DNA of 64,000 bases from Enterobacteriaceae bacterium UBA5654 (lineage in GTDB: Bacteria; Pseudomonadota; Gammaproteobacteria; Enterobacterales; Enterobacteriaceae): the NCBI GenBank assembly GCA_002421005.1, contig DIJC01000004.1, positions 372,001 through 436,000 on the forward strand, given 5' to 3'. Made by a program: the position numbers and the translations under genes. This document shows positions 40,082 to 48,909 of this stretch, one piece after another. The notes beneath the pieces are model-generated. The model had not been told where the DNA came from. It searched no databases and saw only the letters and a program-made list of their open reading frames with translations. Each line of letters starts with the position of its first letter. The stretch's first letter is position 1.

Positions 40082-41014
40082 ATGCAATCTAATCAAGATA
40101 TTACAAAGAAAGAACAGTACAACTTAAACAAGCTGCAAAAGCGCTTGCGCCGTAACGTGGGCGAAGCCATTGCTGATTTCAATATGATTGAAGAAGGCGA
40201 TCGCATTATGGTGTGCCTGTCCGGGGGCAAGGACAGCTACACCATGCTGGAGATCCTGCGTAATCTTCAGCAAAGCGCGCCGGTGAATTTCTCGCTGGTG
40301 GCGGTGAATCTCGATCAGAAACAGCCTGGCTTCCCGGAACATATTTTGCCGGAGTATCTGCAACAGCTGGGCGTTGAGTACAAAATTGTCGAAGAAAATA
40401 CTTACGGGATTGTAAAAGAGAAGATCCCGGAAGGTAAAACGACCTGTTCACTGTGCTCGCGCCTGCGTCGCGGTATTTTGTACCGCACGGCGACCGAGCT
40501 GGGGGCAACCAAAATCGCGCTGGGCCATCATCGCGATGATATTTTGCAAACCCTGTTCCTCAACATGTTCTACGGCGGAAAAATGAAAGGGATGCCGCCG
40601 AAGCTGATGAGCGATGACGGTAAGCACATTGTGATCCGCCCGCTGGCCTACTGCCGCGAGAAAGATATCGTGCGTTTCTCGGAGGCGAAAGGCTTCCCGA
40701 TTATTCCGTGCAACCTGTGCGGCTCGCAGCCAAATCTGCAACGCCAGGTGATTGCCGATATGCTCCGCGACTGGGACAAACGCTATCCGGGACGCATCGA
40801 AACCATGTTCAGCGCAATGCAGAACGTGGTTCCTTCGCACCTGAGCGACACTAACCTTTTCGATTTCAAAGGTATCCACCACGGTTCAGCAGTGGTAGAC
40901 GGTGGCGATTTGGCGTTTGACCGCGAAGAGATCCCGCTGCAACCTGCGGGCTGGCAGCCGGAAGAAGATACGCCGCTGGATGAACTGCGTCTGAACGTCG
41001 TTGAAGTGAAGTGA
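40082..41014 (+). CDS. ttcA: tRNA 2-thiocytidine(32) synthetase TtcA
   Basis: A 310-aa PP-loop ATPase with SGGKDS at 47-52, CSLC around 122-125 and CNLC around 222. The Cys residues bind a 4Fe-4S cluster used to thiolate C32 of some tRNAs. It matches E. coli TtcA over its length. The first 15-20 codons coincide with the attachment core, so the start codon and leader were supplied by the integrated element; a sequence-diverged copy lies at 36782. Reading frame is intact. A Shine-Dalgarno is weak (GAGTAAAGAATAA). Confidence 0.96.
   Translation: MQSNQDITKKEQYNLNKLQKRLRRNVGEAIADFNMIEEGDRIMVCLSGGKDSYTMLEILRNLQQSAPVNFSLVAVNLDQKQPGFPEHILPEYLQQLGVEYKIVEENTYGIVKEKIPEGKTTCSLCSRLRRGILYRTATELGATKIALGHHRDDILQTLFLNMFYGGKMKGMPPKLMSDDGKHIVIRPLAYCREKDIVRFSEAKGFPIIPCNLCGSQPNLQRQVIADMLRDWDKRYPGRIETMFSAMQNVVPSHLSDTNLFDFKGIHHGSAVVDGGDLAFDREEIPLQPAGWQPEEDTPLDELRLNVVEVK
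40106..40120 (+). repeat. Candidate attachment core, right copy inside ttcA
   Basis: AAGAAAGAACAGTAC, identical to 36806-36820. It encodes residues 9-13 of TtcA (KKEQY). Confidence 0.7.
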
Positions 41015-41020
41015 TTGATT

Positions 41021-41046
41021 GCGCTCAGGCAGGAATGCCTGAGCGC
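41021..41046. terminator. Convergent hairpin between ttcA and dbpA
   Basis: Perfect 11-bp stem GCGCTCAGGCA/TGCCTGAGCGC with a GGAA loop, 7 bp after the ttcA stop. There is no T-run on either side, so it may act as a bidirectional mRNA 3' end rather than a strong terminator. Confidence 0.5.
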
Positions 41047-41053
41047 CGGACGG

Positions 41054-42427
41054 TTATTTCAGTAAGCGCACGCGAACGGATTTGCCTTTAATTTTGCCAT
41101 TCTGCAACTGTTTCCACGCCTGACGCGCCACGTTCTCGCGCACCGCCACATAAACGTGCGCCGGGTGAACGTCAATCTTGCCGATGTCTGCGCCGGTCAG
41201 TCCCATGTCTCCGGTCAGCGCGCCCAGCACGTCCCCTGCCCGCATTTTGGCTTTTTTGCCGCCGTCAATGCACAGCGTCACCATTTCCGCCTCCAGCGGC
41301 GCGATCGCCACGCCCGATGGTCCGTTCAGCCAGCTGAGGCGGAGATTCAGCATTTCAGAAAGAATATTCGCCCGCTGGGCTTCTTCCGGGGCGCAGAGGC
41401 TGATCGCCAGCCCGCTGTTGCCCGCGCGCGCGGTGCGACCAATGCGGTGGACATGAACTTCCGGGTCCCAGGCCAGTTCGTAGTTGATCACCAGCTCAAG
41501 CGATTTAATATCCAGCCCGCGCGCCGCCACATCGGTGGCGACCAGCACCCGCGCGCTGCCATTGGCAAAACGCACCAGCGTTTGGTCGCGGTCGCGCTGT
41601 TCGAGATCGCCGTGCAGCGCCAGGGTGCTCTGTCCGGATTCATTCAGCGCATCACACACTGCCTGACAATCTTTTTTGGTATTACAGAACACCACGCACG
41701 ACGCCGGGCGATGCTGGCTAAGCAGCTTTTGCAGCAGCGTGATCTTGCCATTGCGGGAGACTTCAAAGAATTGTTGCTCTACGGCAGGCAACGCATCCAC
41801 GCTGTCAATTTCAATGGTCAGCGGATCGCGCTGAACCCGACCGCTGATGGCGGCAATCGCCTCCGGCCAGGTGGCGGAGAACAGCAGCGTCTGGCGGGCG
41901 GCGGGCGCGTGACGGATCACCTCGTCAATGGCATCGCTGAAACCCATATCCAGCATTCTGTCCGCTTCATCCATCACCAGCGTTTGCAACTGGTCGAGGG
42001 TGACGGTGTTTTTTTGCAGGTGATCGAGCAAACGGCCTGGGGTGGCAACAATAATGTGCGGCGCATGCTGGAGCGAATCGCGCTGTGCGCCGAAAGGCTG
42101 GCCGCCGCAAAGGGTGAGAATTTTGATATTCGGCATAAAGCGCGCCAGTCGACGCAGTTCACCGGCCACCTGATCCGCCAGTTCGCGGGTCGGACACAGC
42201 ACCAGCGACTGCGTCTGGAAGCGGCTGGCATCAATGTGTTGCAGCAGCCCCAGTCCGAACGCCGCCGTTTTTCCGCTGCCGGTTTTGGCCTGCACTCTGA
42301 CATCTTTGCCGTCAAGGATCGCGGGCAACGCCGCCGCCTGGACCGGCGTCATGGAAAGATAGCCCAGCTCGTTGAGGTTATCGAGCTGGGCGGCAGGCAA
42401 AACATTCAGCGTAGAAAAAGCGGTCAC
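41054..42427 (-). CDS. dbpA: ATP-dependent RNA helicase DbpA
   Basis: A 457-aa DEAD-box protein. Motifs: Q-motif MTPVQAAALPAIL, Walker A AKTGSGKTAAFG, DEAD in VMDEADRMLD, SATWPE (SAT), and HRIGRTARAG. The last 75 residues form the DbpA-type RNA-binding domain that recognises hairpin 92 of 23S rRNA for 50S assembly. Order and sequence fit E. coli DbpA. It is minus strand, convergent with ttcA. Confidence 0.96.
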   Translation of the reverse strand: MTAFSTLNVLPAAQLDNLNELGYLSMTPVQAAALPAILDGKDVRVQAKTGSGKTAAFGLGLLQHIDASRFQTQSLVLCPTRELADQVAGELRRLARFMPNIKILTLCGGQPFGAQRDSLQHAPHIIVATPGRLLDHLQKNTVTLDQLQTLVMDEADRMLDMGFSDAIDEVIRHAPAARQTLLFSATWPEAIAAISGRVQRDPLTIEIDSVDALPAVEQQFFEVSRNGKITLLQKLLSQHRPASCVVFCNTKKDCQAVCDALNESGQSTLALHGDLEQRDRDQTLVRFANGSARVLVATDVAARGLDIKSLELVINYELAWDPEVHVHRIGRTARAGNSGLAISLCAPEEAQRANILSEMLNLRLSWLNGPSGVAIAPLEAEMVTLCIDGGKKAKMRAGDVLGALTGDMGLTGADIGKIDVHPAHVYVAVRENVARQAWKQLQNGKIKGKSVRVRLLK

Positions 42428-42454
42428 AATCTTATCTCATTTTAAAAGAGGCAT

Positions 42455-42637
42455 TCAGCAGGCGCGTATCCTCGCAGATCTGCGGCTCTGATGCGACAAT
42501 TTAATCGGTACTTCATCCGGCGGCGGGTCCGGCATCGGTTGCGGACGGGGGATTGGATCGGGAACGGGTACAGGATCGGTAGGCACCGGGTCGGATTGCC
42601 ACGACGGGGTAAGAAATAACAGCGCGAGACTCGACAT
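42455..42637 (-). CDS. ynaL: Proline-rich small protein, YnaL-like
   Basis: 60 aa from the ATG at 42637 (GAGGAGTC upstream). The middle is a Pro/Asp repeat (DPVPTDPVPVPDPIPRPQP), followed by a conserved tail (DEVPIKLSHQSRRSARIRAC). A similar small protein, annotated YnaL, is recalled from the same place in E. coli between dbpA and fnrS. The frame extends further upstream without support. Function unknown; the basic tail could bind nucleic acid or a membrane. Confidence 0.65.
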   Translation of the reverse strand: MSSLALLFLTPSWQSDPVPTDPVPVPDPIPRPQPMPDPPPDEVPIKLSHQSRRSARIRAC

Positions 42638-42695
42638 TTTTGACTCCTCGGTTACGGAACACCTCTTTAAGGGTAGATGCTGGCGCGCAGGAGGC

Positions 42696-42817
42696 AAAAA
42701 AAAGCCGACTAATCTAAGTCGGCGTCGTACGAATCAATTGTGCTATGCAGTAATTCAAAAAAGGAAGTAAGACAATATGGAGCGCAACGCCCATCGCTTG
42801 ACGTTGCATTCACCTGC
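42696..42817 (-). ncRNA. fnrS: FnrS small RNA
   Basis: The minus strand begins GCAGGTGAATGCAACGTCAA and continues nearly identical to E. coli FnrS. It ends with the GCCGAC-TTAGATTA-GTCGGC hairpin and eight T, 122 nt in all, as in E. coli. FnrS is an anaerobically induced, Hfq-dependent RNA that represses aerobic-metabolism mRNAs such as sodB, maeA and folE/folX. The location between dbpA and zntB is conserved. Confidence 0.96.
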
Positions 42818-42852
42818 GAGAGTCATATTGCACTGAATGGGTAGCGGCTTTA

Positions 42853-42866
42853 TTGACCTCGCTCAA
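42853..42866 (-). promoter_or_regulatory. FNR box of fnrS
   Basis: TTGACCTCGCTCAA (minus strand TTGAGCGAGGTCAA) fits TTGAT-N4-ATCAA at eight of ten positions. It is centred about 42 bp upstream of the FnrS 5' end, the class II activator position. FNR control of fnrS is established in E. coli. Confidence 0.85.
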
Positions 42867-42912
42867 TTAAAATGGCGTTTTTATGTTCAATTTATGTTAA
42901 AAAAGTTAAAAT

Positions 42913-43896
42913 TTACAGCCATTTACTGCGATGTAACCACCAGGTAACACCGCCAATTAAGATAACTAACATGATGCAAAAGGTGGCGAAACCATAGTGC
43001 CAGTTGCCGCCAGGAATACCGCCGAGATTGACCCCAAACAGGCCGGTCAAAAAGGTGCTCGGCAGAAAAACCATTGCCATCAAAGACATGGTGTAGGTTC
43101 TGCGCGACAGCGATTCCTGGGTGATTTGTGTAATCTCATCGGTCATCACCGCCGTGCGCGAGATACAGGCATCGATTTCATCCAGTCCGCGTCCCAGCCG
43201 TTCGGCAATATCCTGCATTCGCCGCCGCTGATCGTCGTTCATCCACGGAAATCTTTCACTGGCTAGGCGGGCAAACACATCGCGCTGCGGAGCCATATAG
43301 CGGCGCATCACAATAAGCTGCTTGCGCAGCAGTGCCAGAAAACCGCGCGGCGGAATTTGCTGGTCGAGGAGGTTATCTTCCAGATCGATAATCCGGTCGT
43401 GCAACTGCTCAATAAACTCGCTGGCATGTTCGGTCAGGGCATCGCAGACGTCCACCAGCCAGCCGCCACAATCGGTGGGGCCGGTGCCCTCCTGTAAATC
43501 GCTGACCACATCATCCAGCGCCAGCACCTTGCGCTGACGCGTTGAAACGATCATCCGCTCGTTCATATAAAGACGCATGGCCACCAGTTGATCGGGACGC
43601 TCATCGTTGCTGCCGTTAATGCAGCGCAGAGTGATGAGCGTCCCCTCACCTAAGCGACTCACTCGCGGGCGCATACTTTCGCCCGCCAGCGCGTCACGCA
43701 CGTTGTTGGGCAGCAGCGGCGTGGTGGATAACCACTGTGCGCTGTCGGGATGGGTATAATTGAGATGCAGCCAGCAAGGGTGCTGCTCATCAATAGTATC
43801 GCCATTTTGCAGCGGTTTTACCCCGCCCTTGCCGTCGAGTTGCCAGGCAAATACCGCATCCGGTACATTGACATCCGATCCCTTTAAGACGTCCAC
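42913..43896 (-). CDS. zntB: Zinc transporter ZntB (CorA family)
   Basis: 327 aa from a GTG at 43896, which follows TAGGAGGCGCT and gives the E. coli length and N-terminus ([20 protein letters not shown]). The frame to 43938 is not needed. A large cytoplasmic domain is followed by two C-terminal TM helices with the GVN motif ([11 protein letters not shown]). It forms pentamers; E. coli and Salmonella homologues move Zn2+ across the inner membrane. Confidence 0.95.
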   Translation of the reverse strand: MDVLKGSDVNVPDAVFAWQLDGKGGVKPLQNGDTIDEQHPCWLHLNYTHPDSAQWLSTTPLLPNNVRDALAGESMRPRVSRLGEGTLITLRCINGSNDERPDQLVAMRLYMNERMIVSTRQRKVLALDDVVSDLQEGTGPTDCGGWLVDVCDALTEHASEFIEQLHDRIIDLEDNLLDQQIPPRGFLALLRKQLIVMRRYMAPQRDVFARLASERFPWMNDDQRRRMQDIAERLGRGLDEIDACISRTAVMTDEITQITQESLSRRTYTMSLMAMVFLPSTFLTGLFGVNLGGIPGGNWHYGFATFCIMLVILIGGVTWWLHRSKWL

Positions 43897-43988
43897 AGCG
43901 CCTCCTAAATTCGTCTCAGTTGCAGTTAGTCTAGCCATGTGTGGCGGTTAAGCAACTGTATGCGAAGGCATATTCTGCGGGTAAAGTC

Positions 43989-45125
43989 TTAAAATGAGTG
44001 CCGGTAATGGGATGTCAGGCTTACCACAGCAGCGCTGCTTTCTTGCTGTTCATTAAGGCGAAAATCGCGGGTGCGCGCCTGCAAATCGACCACCTGACGC
44101 TGAAGCACCTCGGACGATCCGGCCAGTTCCTCGACTACGCCGACATTACTTTGGGTCACTTTTTCCAGTTCACTGAGCGCCTGGGTGATCTGCCTGATGC
44201 CCTGCTCCTGCTGACTGGTAGAAACCGCGATTTGCTCCACCAGATCGCTAAGCACGCTCGCGCTGGCGACGATTTCCTGCATGTTGCTCTCCGCCTCGCC
44301 AACAATGGCCGATCCCTGACTGACATTCTCGCTGGTCACACCGATCAGGCTTTTAATATTTTTGGCGGCTTCAGCGCTACGGTGCGCCAAATTTCTGACC
44401 TCTCCGGCCACCACCGCAAATCCTTTTCCATGCTCCCCTGCGCGTGCCGCTTCCACGGCGGCATTGAGGGCGAGGATATTCGTCTGGAAGGCGATGCCAT
44501 CAATCAGAGTGATAATTTCGCCCATTTGCCTAGCGCAGTCGGTAATTGATTGCATATTGGTGGCGACACCCGTCATTAATTTCCCACCCCGGCGCGCACA
44601 TTCACTGGCCTGATTCGCCCGCTGGCTCGCCAGTCGCGTATTTTCGGCATTATTCTGGGTGCCTGCCGCAATTTGCTCCATGCTGGCAGACGTTTCAATA
44701 AGTGACGCGGACTGCTGCTCGGTTTTGACCGATAATTCCGCGCTGCGGGCCGCCAGTTGCTCCGATAAGTTCATTGCGGTAAGCGAAGAGCGACGGATCT
44801 CTGCGACCAGCGACGATATACTCGTGGAAAGGCTGTTGATGCCGGGGATTAACCGTCCGGCGCAGTTGTTGCCAAATTCAGGAATAGAAACCGATAGATT
44901 TCCGCCAGTTACTTCTTCAATGCTGTGTTTCACGGTGTTGATCGGCGAAACCAGATAGCGGGTCAGATACGTCCACAGTAAAAAACAGGCGGTTAACCAG
45001 AATATATTTAATAAAATTAATAAAAAGAGATCTCGGGATATTAACGCAACCACACCATCAACGATGATAAAAAGAGTAACGAGGAATACCAGAATAAAAG
45101 TTCGCACACTGACATTTTTTATCAT
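43989..45125 (-). CDS. Compact methyl-accepting chemotaxis protein without large periplasmic domain
   Basis: About 378 aa from the ATG at 45125. Two TM helices (about 8-28 and 32-52) are separated by only a few residues, so there is no periplasmic ligand-binding domain. A HAMP-like segment ([20 protein letters not shown]) follows. The conserved signalling tip is complete ([43 protein letters not shown]). No C-terminal NWETF-type CheR-binding pentapeptide is present (ends SHYRHSF). It probably senses through the membrane or a cytoplasmic cue. Not present at this K-12 locus. Confidence 0.85.
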   Translation of the reverse strand: MIKNVSVRTFILVFLVTLFIIVDGVVALISRDLFLLILLNIFWLTACFLLWTYLTRYLVSPINTVKHSIEEVTGGNLSVSIPEFGNNCAGRLIPGINSLSTSISSLVAEIRRSSLTAMNLSEQLAARSAELSVKTEQQSASLIETSASMEQIAAGTQNNAENTRLASQRANQASECARRGGKLMTGVATNMQSITDCARQMGEIITLIDGIAFQTNILALNAAVEAARAGEHGKGFAVVAGEVRNLAHRSAEAAKNIKSLIGVTSENVSQGSAIVGEAESNMQEIVASASVLSDLVEQIAVSTSQQEQGIRQITQALSELEKVTQSNVGVVEELAGSSEVLQRQVVDLQARTRDFRLNEQQESSAAVVSLTSHYRHSF

Positions 45126-45565
45126 GATCAGACTCGCTGGGATACCAGACAATGGTAATAAGGTTATAGCACCGTCGAAATTAACTTTCACTACTATTTA
45201 GCACGCCAACTTTGTTTGCAGTAAAACAAGATAAATTTCACTTAGGTTGAAATTTAGCAGATGTAGTCCATCGCCCGGCAGAATGAAACTCCGCCATCTG
45301 ATATAACATCCGCAAGTCATAGTCAGAATATATTATATAATAACCCCACATCTAATTATATGTCGGGAGAATTACGCTGGCGGAGTGCTATTTCTTCCCT
45401 CTAAATAAGTCGCTGCGGGAAGCGGGTTTTAAATACACCCCAACCATCGCTAAGCCGTTGGTAAACGGCGGAAAAATATTTTTTTGCCGGCGATTGATTC
45501 ATTAGCTAAATACTCAATTTTACTGCTAAATTATAGCTATCGCGTTTACACAGTGGATTGCATTG
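45126..45565. other. Divergent intergenic region, possible small relic
   Basis: About 440 bp between the divergent chemoreceptor and MHYT genes, AT-rich near both starts. From about 45374 to 45508 one plus-strand frame reads LAECYFFPLNKSLREAGFKY, then TPTIAKPLVNGGKIFFCRR, to a stop at 45506-45508. This looks protein-like but has no start codon or ribosome site, so it may be a gene remnant. No convincing promoter was pinned down. Confidence 0.35.
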
Positions 45566-47689
45566 ATGGTGCTCGTTACATGGGACCCGATTTTGATCGG
45601 CGTCTCCTTCATTGTCGCTTTCATTGCGTCCTTCGTGGCGCTGGACTGCGCCGCCAAAATTACCACCTCGGCACGGAAAATCGCTTTTTTCTGGCGCGTT
45701 TCTGCGGGTGCCACGCTGGGCATCGGCATCTGGTCAATGCATTTTATCGGTATGCTGGCGATGAAAATGACCATGCCGGTGTATTACGATTTTTCGCTCA
45801 CCCTCATTTCTCTGCTGGTCGCCGTCATTTGTGCTATTGCTGCTATCAATATTGCGGCGTCAGGCAACACCCTGGCTCCCAAACGATGGCTGCTGGCGAG
45901 CGCAATTCTTAGCGCGGGCGTGATAACCATGCATTATACCGGCATGTCGGCGCTGTTAATGCCAGGGACGATTAGCTGGAGCAAAACGCTTATTGTGCTG
46001 TCCATTCTCGTCGCCCTGCTGGCTTCCGGTAGCGCCCTGTGGCTGGCCTTCAGCCTGCGACAGCGCAATAAACAGGCGCTGAGCAACCGGATTGCTGCCG
46101 CTGGCGTGATGGGAATGGCGGTGGCCGCCGTTCACTATATCGGCATGGCGGCGGCCACTTTCAGCGGGCATGGCGAGAGTCTTGCCGGGGGAATGAGCGA
46201 GCAGGGGCTGGCTTTCTGGGTTTCGGCAACCACCCTGCTGCTGCTTGGCATGATGCTGTTCTTCTCGATGATTGATTCCCAGGTCCGCACCACGCGGCTG
46301 GCAGAAAATCTTCAGCAACTCAATCTGCAACTGGAGCGGCAGTCGCGCTACGATGCGTTAACCGGGCTGGCAAACCGTATCCAGATGGAAGTCCGGCTGG
46401 AGGAGTGCCTGCAAAGAGCACAGCAAATTCGCTCCACTTTCGCGCTGATCGTGATGGATATCGATCGTTTCCGTCAGGTTAACGATACGCTCGGGCACGC
46501 GGCGGGCGACCGTCTGCTGATGGCAGCCGCCAACCGGCTGAGCGCACGCCTGAATCCGAAAATGCTGCTGGCGCGGCTGGGAAACGATGAGTTTATTTTG
46601 CTGGTGCCGGACACCAGCGACGCGGAAATTGCCGAACTGACGGCGGGCATCGTCGAAGCCGTGCGGCGGCCCATTTATGAAGGCGGGCAGTTATTGTATA
46701 TGTCGCTCAGCGCGGGAGTGGCTTTTTATCCTCGCCACGGTGAAAGCCTGCACGAGCTACGGCTCAACGCCAATTCCGCCATGACGACCATTAAGCGACA
46801 CGGGGGCAATAACTGGGCGATTTATCATCAGCAAACCATGCAGCCTGCCATCAGCATGGGGCAGGTTCAGCAGGATTTACTGGATGCGCTGGCGCTGGAG
46901 CAATTTGAACTCTGGTATCAGCCGATTTATCACACCCACACCGAACAGATCCGGGGCTTTGAAGCGCTGCTGCGCTGGCGTCACCCGGATAAAGGCATTC
47001 TGTTACCGGAGGCGTTTCTGCCCGCGCTGGAAAAAAACGGGCAAATTGTGCCGGTCGGTCACTGGATTATTGAACAAGCCTGTCGTCAGCTTCAAAGCTG
47101 GGCAACAGAAGGCCGGGATGAACTGACGTTATCCATCAGCCTGTCGGCAACCCAGTTTGCGCAGGAGGATATTCACGCGCGGGTTTGCGCAGCGCTTGAG
47201 CAACACACGGTGCCGCCGTCCAGACTGAACATTAAAATCGTCGAGTCCATCGCCCTGAATAACCCGGAGCGCAGCCTTCGCGTGCTCACCGAGTTTATGC
47301 GTTCCGGCGTCACGCTTTCGATTGATAATTTCGGCACCGGCTATGCCAATGTCATGCTGCTCAAAGAGCTTCCGGTACAGGAGTTGAAGATTAACCGTAG
47401 TCTGATCAAAGACATCCGTTTTAACGGCAAAAATATGGCGATTGTGACCAACATTATTGAAGTCGCGCACGCCATGCATATGGATGTGGTCGCCCAGGGC
47501 GTCGAAACCCCGGAACAAAAATACCTGCTGGCAAGCCTCGGCTGCGATTTAATGCAGGGCTTTTTATTCGCTCCGCCAGTCCCTGCCAACGAACTTTCGG
47601 TACTTTTCACATCGACAGCCGCGCAGCCTCTGGCGGCCTCTGATAAAGGGCTCAGCGCCGCTCTGTTACCGGAAATTAAGAATCAGTAA
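45566..47689 (+). CDS. MHYT-GGDEF-EAL membrane protein with degenerate EAL
   Basis: About 707 aa. The N-terminal MHYT sensor has seven TM helices and the three motifs SMHFIGM, TMHYTGM and AVHYIGM, thought to bind a metal and sense O2, CO or NO. The GGDEF domain has YDALTGLANR and RLGNDEF (Asn for the second Gly). The EAL domain has FEALLRW and MQGFLF. Several catalytic positions are changed: SISLS for INLS, IDNFGTG for DDFGTG, and VAQGVET for AEGVET. Phosphodiesterase activity is therefore doubtful. The ATG at 45566 follows a TTG in frame; the ribosome site is weak. Confidence 0.88.
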   Translation: MVLVTWDPILIGVSFIVAFIASFVALDCAAKITTSARKIAFFWRVSAGATLGIGIWSMHFIGMLAMKMTMPVYYDFSLTLISLLVAVICAIAAINIAASGNTLAPKRWLLASAILSAGVITMHYTGMSALLMPGTISWSKTLIVLSILVALLASGSALWLAFSLRQRNKQALSNRIAAAGVMGMAVAAVHYIGMAAATFSGHGESLAGGMSEQGLAFWVSATTLLLLGMMLFFSMIDSQVRTTRLAENLQQLNLQLERQSRYDALTGLANRIQMEVRLEECLQRAQQIRSTFALIVMDIDRFRQVNDTLGHAAGDRLLMAAANRLSARLNPKMLLARLGNDEFILLVPDTSDAEIAELTAGIVEAVRRPIYEGGQLLYMSLSAGVAFYPRHGESLHELRLNANSAMTTIKRHGGNNWAIYHQQTMQPAISMGQVQQDLLDALALEQFELWYQPIYHTHTEQIRGFEALLRWRHPDKGILLPEAFLPALEKNGQIVPVGHWIIEQACRQLQSWATEGRDELTLSISLSATQFAQEDIHARVCAALEQHTVPPSRLNIKIVESIALNNPERSLRVLTEFMRSGVTLSIDNFGTGYANVMLLKELPVQELKINRSLIKDIRFNGKNMAIVTNIIEVAHAMHMDVVAQGVETPEQKYLLASLGCDLMQGFLFAPPVPANELSVLFTSTAAQPLAASDKGLSAALLPEIKNQ

Positions 47690-47787
47690 CCGACGTCAGG
47701 GCGATCAAATTCGCCCTCCTCCCTGCAAGTTGTCGTTACGCTGCTATACTCAAGTTCTGACAAAACAACAAAGTAGCGAGGATCAAT

Positions 47788-48015
47788 ATGAAAAAGGCTT
47801 TGATTATTCCCCTTAGCGTTCTGCTGGCCGCCACTGCACTTTCAGGCTGCACACGTACAAGCTACGCGATTCATACCAATGATGGTCGTACCATTATCAG
47901 TGACGGGAAACCGAAAGAATCCGAAACCGGGTTGCTGGGTTATAAAGACGCAAACGGCGTGAAGCAACAGATCAACAAATCTGAAGTTAAAAACGTGGCG
48001 GAAGTCCCCCACTAA
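47788..48015 (+). CDS. YgdI/YgdR-family (DUF903) lipoprotein
   Basis: 75 aa with lipobox LSGC (cysteine at residue 21). The mature part follows the DUF903 pattern: YAIHTNDGRTIISDGKPKES, then TGLLGYKDANGVKQQINKSE. This SH3-like small domain is common in enterobacterial outer-membrane lipoproteins of unknown role. TAGCGAGGATC precedes the ATG. Single gene with its own terminator. Confidence 0.88.
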   Translation: MKKALIIPLSVLLAATALSGCTRTSYAIHTNDGRTIISDGKPKESETGLLGYKDANGVKQQINKSEVKNVAEVPH

Positions 48016-48021
48016 CCGTTG

Positions 48022-48046
48022 CAGCCCCGTCAGGGGCTGTTTTTTC
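48022..48046 (+). terminator. Terminator of the DUF903 lipoprotein gene
   Basis: Stem CAGCCCC/GGGGCTG with a four-base loop, then TTTTTT, 7 bp after the stop. Confidence 0.9.
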
Positions 48047-48188
48047 TGTCCGCCCCTGCGCCCCCTCCCCGCCCTTCATTAGAAACCCAATCATAAACCA
48101 CGAAAATGATAAAGTTATTAATAGCGTATCTTTTTGATTCTTTTTAACTTAGATTAGCCTCTCTTGTAATGATAATGCATTTTGCATT

Positions 48189-48230
48189 CTCTCAGGAACA
48201 TTTGGATTTCATGTTCCTGAGAGTTTTTTT
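48189..48230 (+). terminator. Orphan strong terminator hairpin, possible small-RNA 3' end
   Basis: Perfect 12-bp stem CTCTCAGGAACA/TGTTCCTGAGAG with an 11-base loop, followed by seven T. The nearest upstream gene already has a terminator 143 bp earlier, so this hairpin has no obvious client gene. A short transcript starting in the AT-rich 48100-48180 stretch would end here. The rest of the 48047-48467 gap shows no ORF. Confidence 0.75.
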
Positions 48231-48467
48231 ACTCCCCGACCCGCTGCGTTTAGCGCTTCGCTTATCCTCCTGTTCTATTAGCAATCCCGTTGATTTTGCA
48301 GTTATTCACCGCTTAGTTATCCAGTAAATATCGTTATTAACATTTTTACATAATTACTTCCCGGCGAAAAACACCGTTTGGTCTATGCTTAAATACATCG
48401 ACACAAATTCATAGTCATTAATTAGCATCATAAAGAACATTCTTAAAATCACAGGTTTACAGAACAT

Positions 48468-48875
48468 ATGTCTAATAAAGATGCTATTAATTATTCAGCA
48501 ACTGAAAAAATTGAAACGTTACCCTTAGCGGAAGAACGCGTTGAGATATCAAAAAAGAAAGTGATAGATCGGCGGGTGCAAATTTCCCGTACTACGGTAA
48601 CGGATGAAAAAATTGTTGAAGCAGAACTCATCCGTGAAGAAGCGGTAATTAATCGCATTGCGAAGAATGAAGTTATTCAACCTGATGCCATCCCCACCGC
48701 TCGTCAGGAAGGTGATATTTATATCATCCCGGTGATTCGGGAAGAGGTGGAAATTATTCGGCGTCAGGTTCTGGTAGAGGAGATCCACGTAAAAAAAGTG
48801 CAAACCACAGAGAATTTTCAGGAAAGCATCTTACTGAGACGACAGGAATTAGACATTTCCACGGATGAGGAATAA
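48468..48875 (+). CDS. DUF2382 (YsnF/AvaK C-terminal-like) stress protein
   Basis: A 135-aa acidic, charged protein made of one DUF2382-type module: LPLAEERVEISKKKVIDRRV, then the conserved PVIREEVEIIRRQVLVEEI and a second LLRRQELDIS segment. No signal or TM segments. It lies 34 bp before a longer DUF2382 protein, so the two are probably co-transcribed. The upstream ribosome site is weak (AGAACAT). Family members are general-stress proteins of unknown activity. Confidence 0.82.
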   Translation: MSNKDAINYSATEKIETLPLAEERVEISKKKVIDRRVQISRTTVTDEKIVEAELIREEAVINRIAKNEVIQPDAIPTARQEGDIYIIPVIREEVEIIRRQVLVEEIHVKKVQTTENFQESILLRRQELDISTDEE

Positions 48876-48909
48876 TCAACCCGTAACCCAGGCACGAGGA
48901 GAATTTCAG

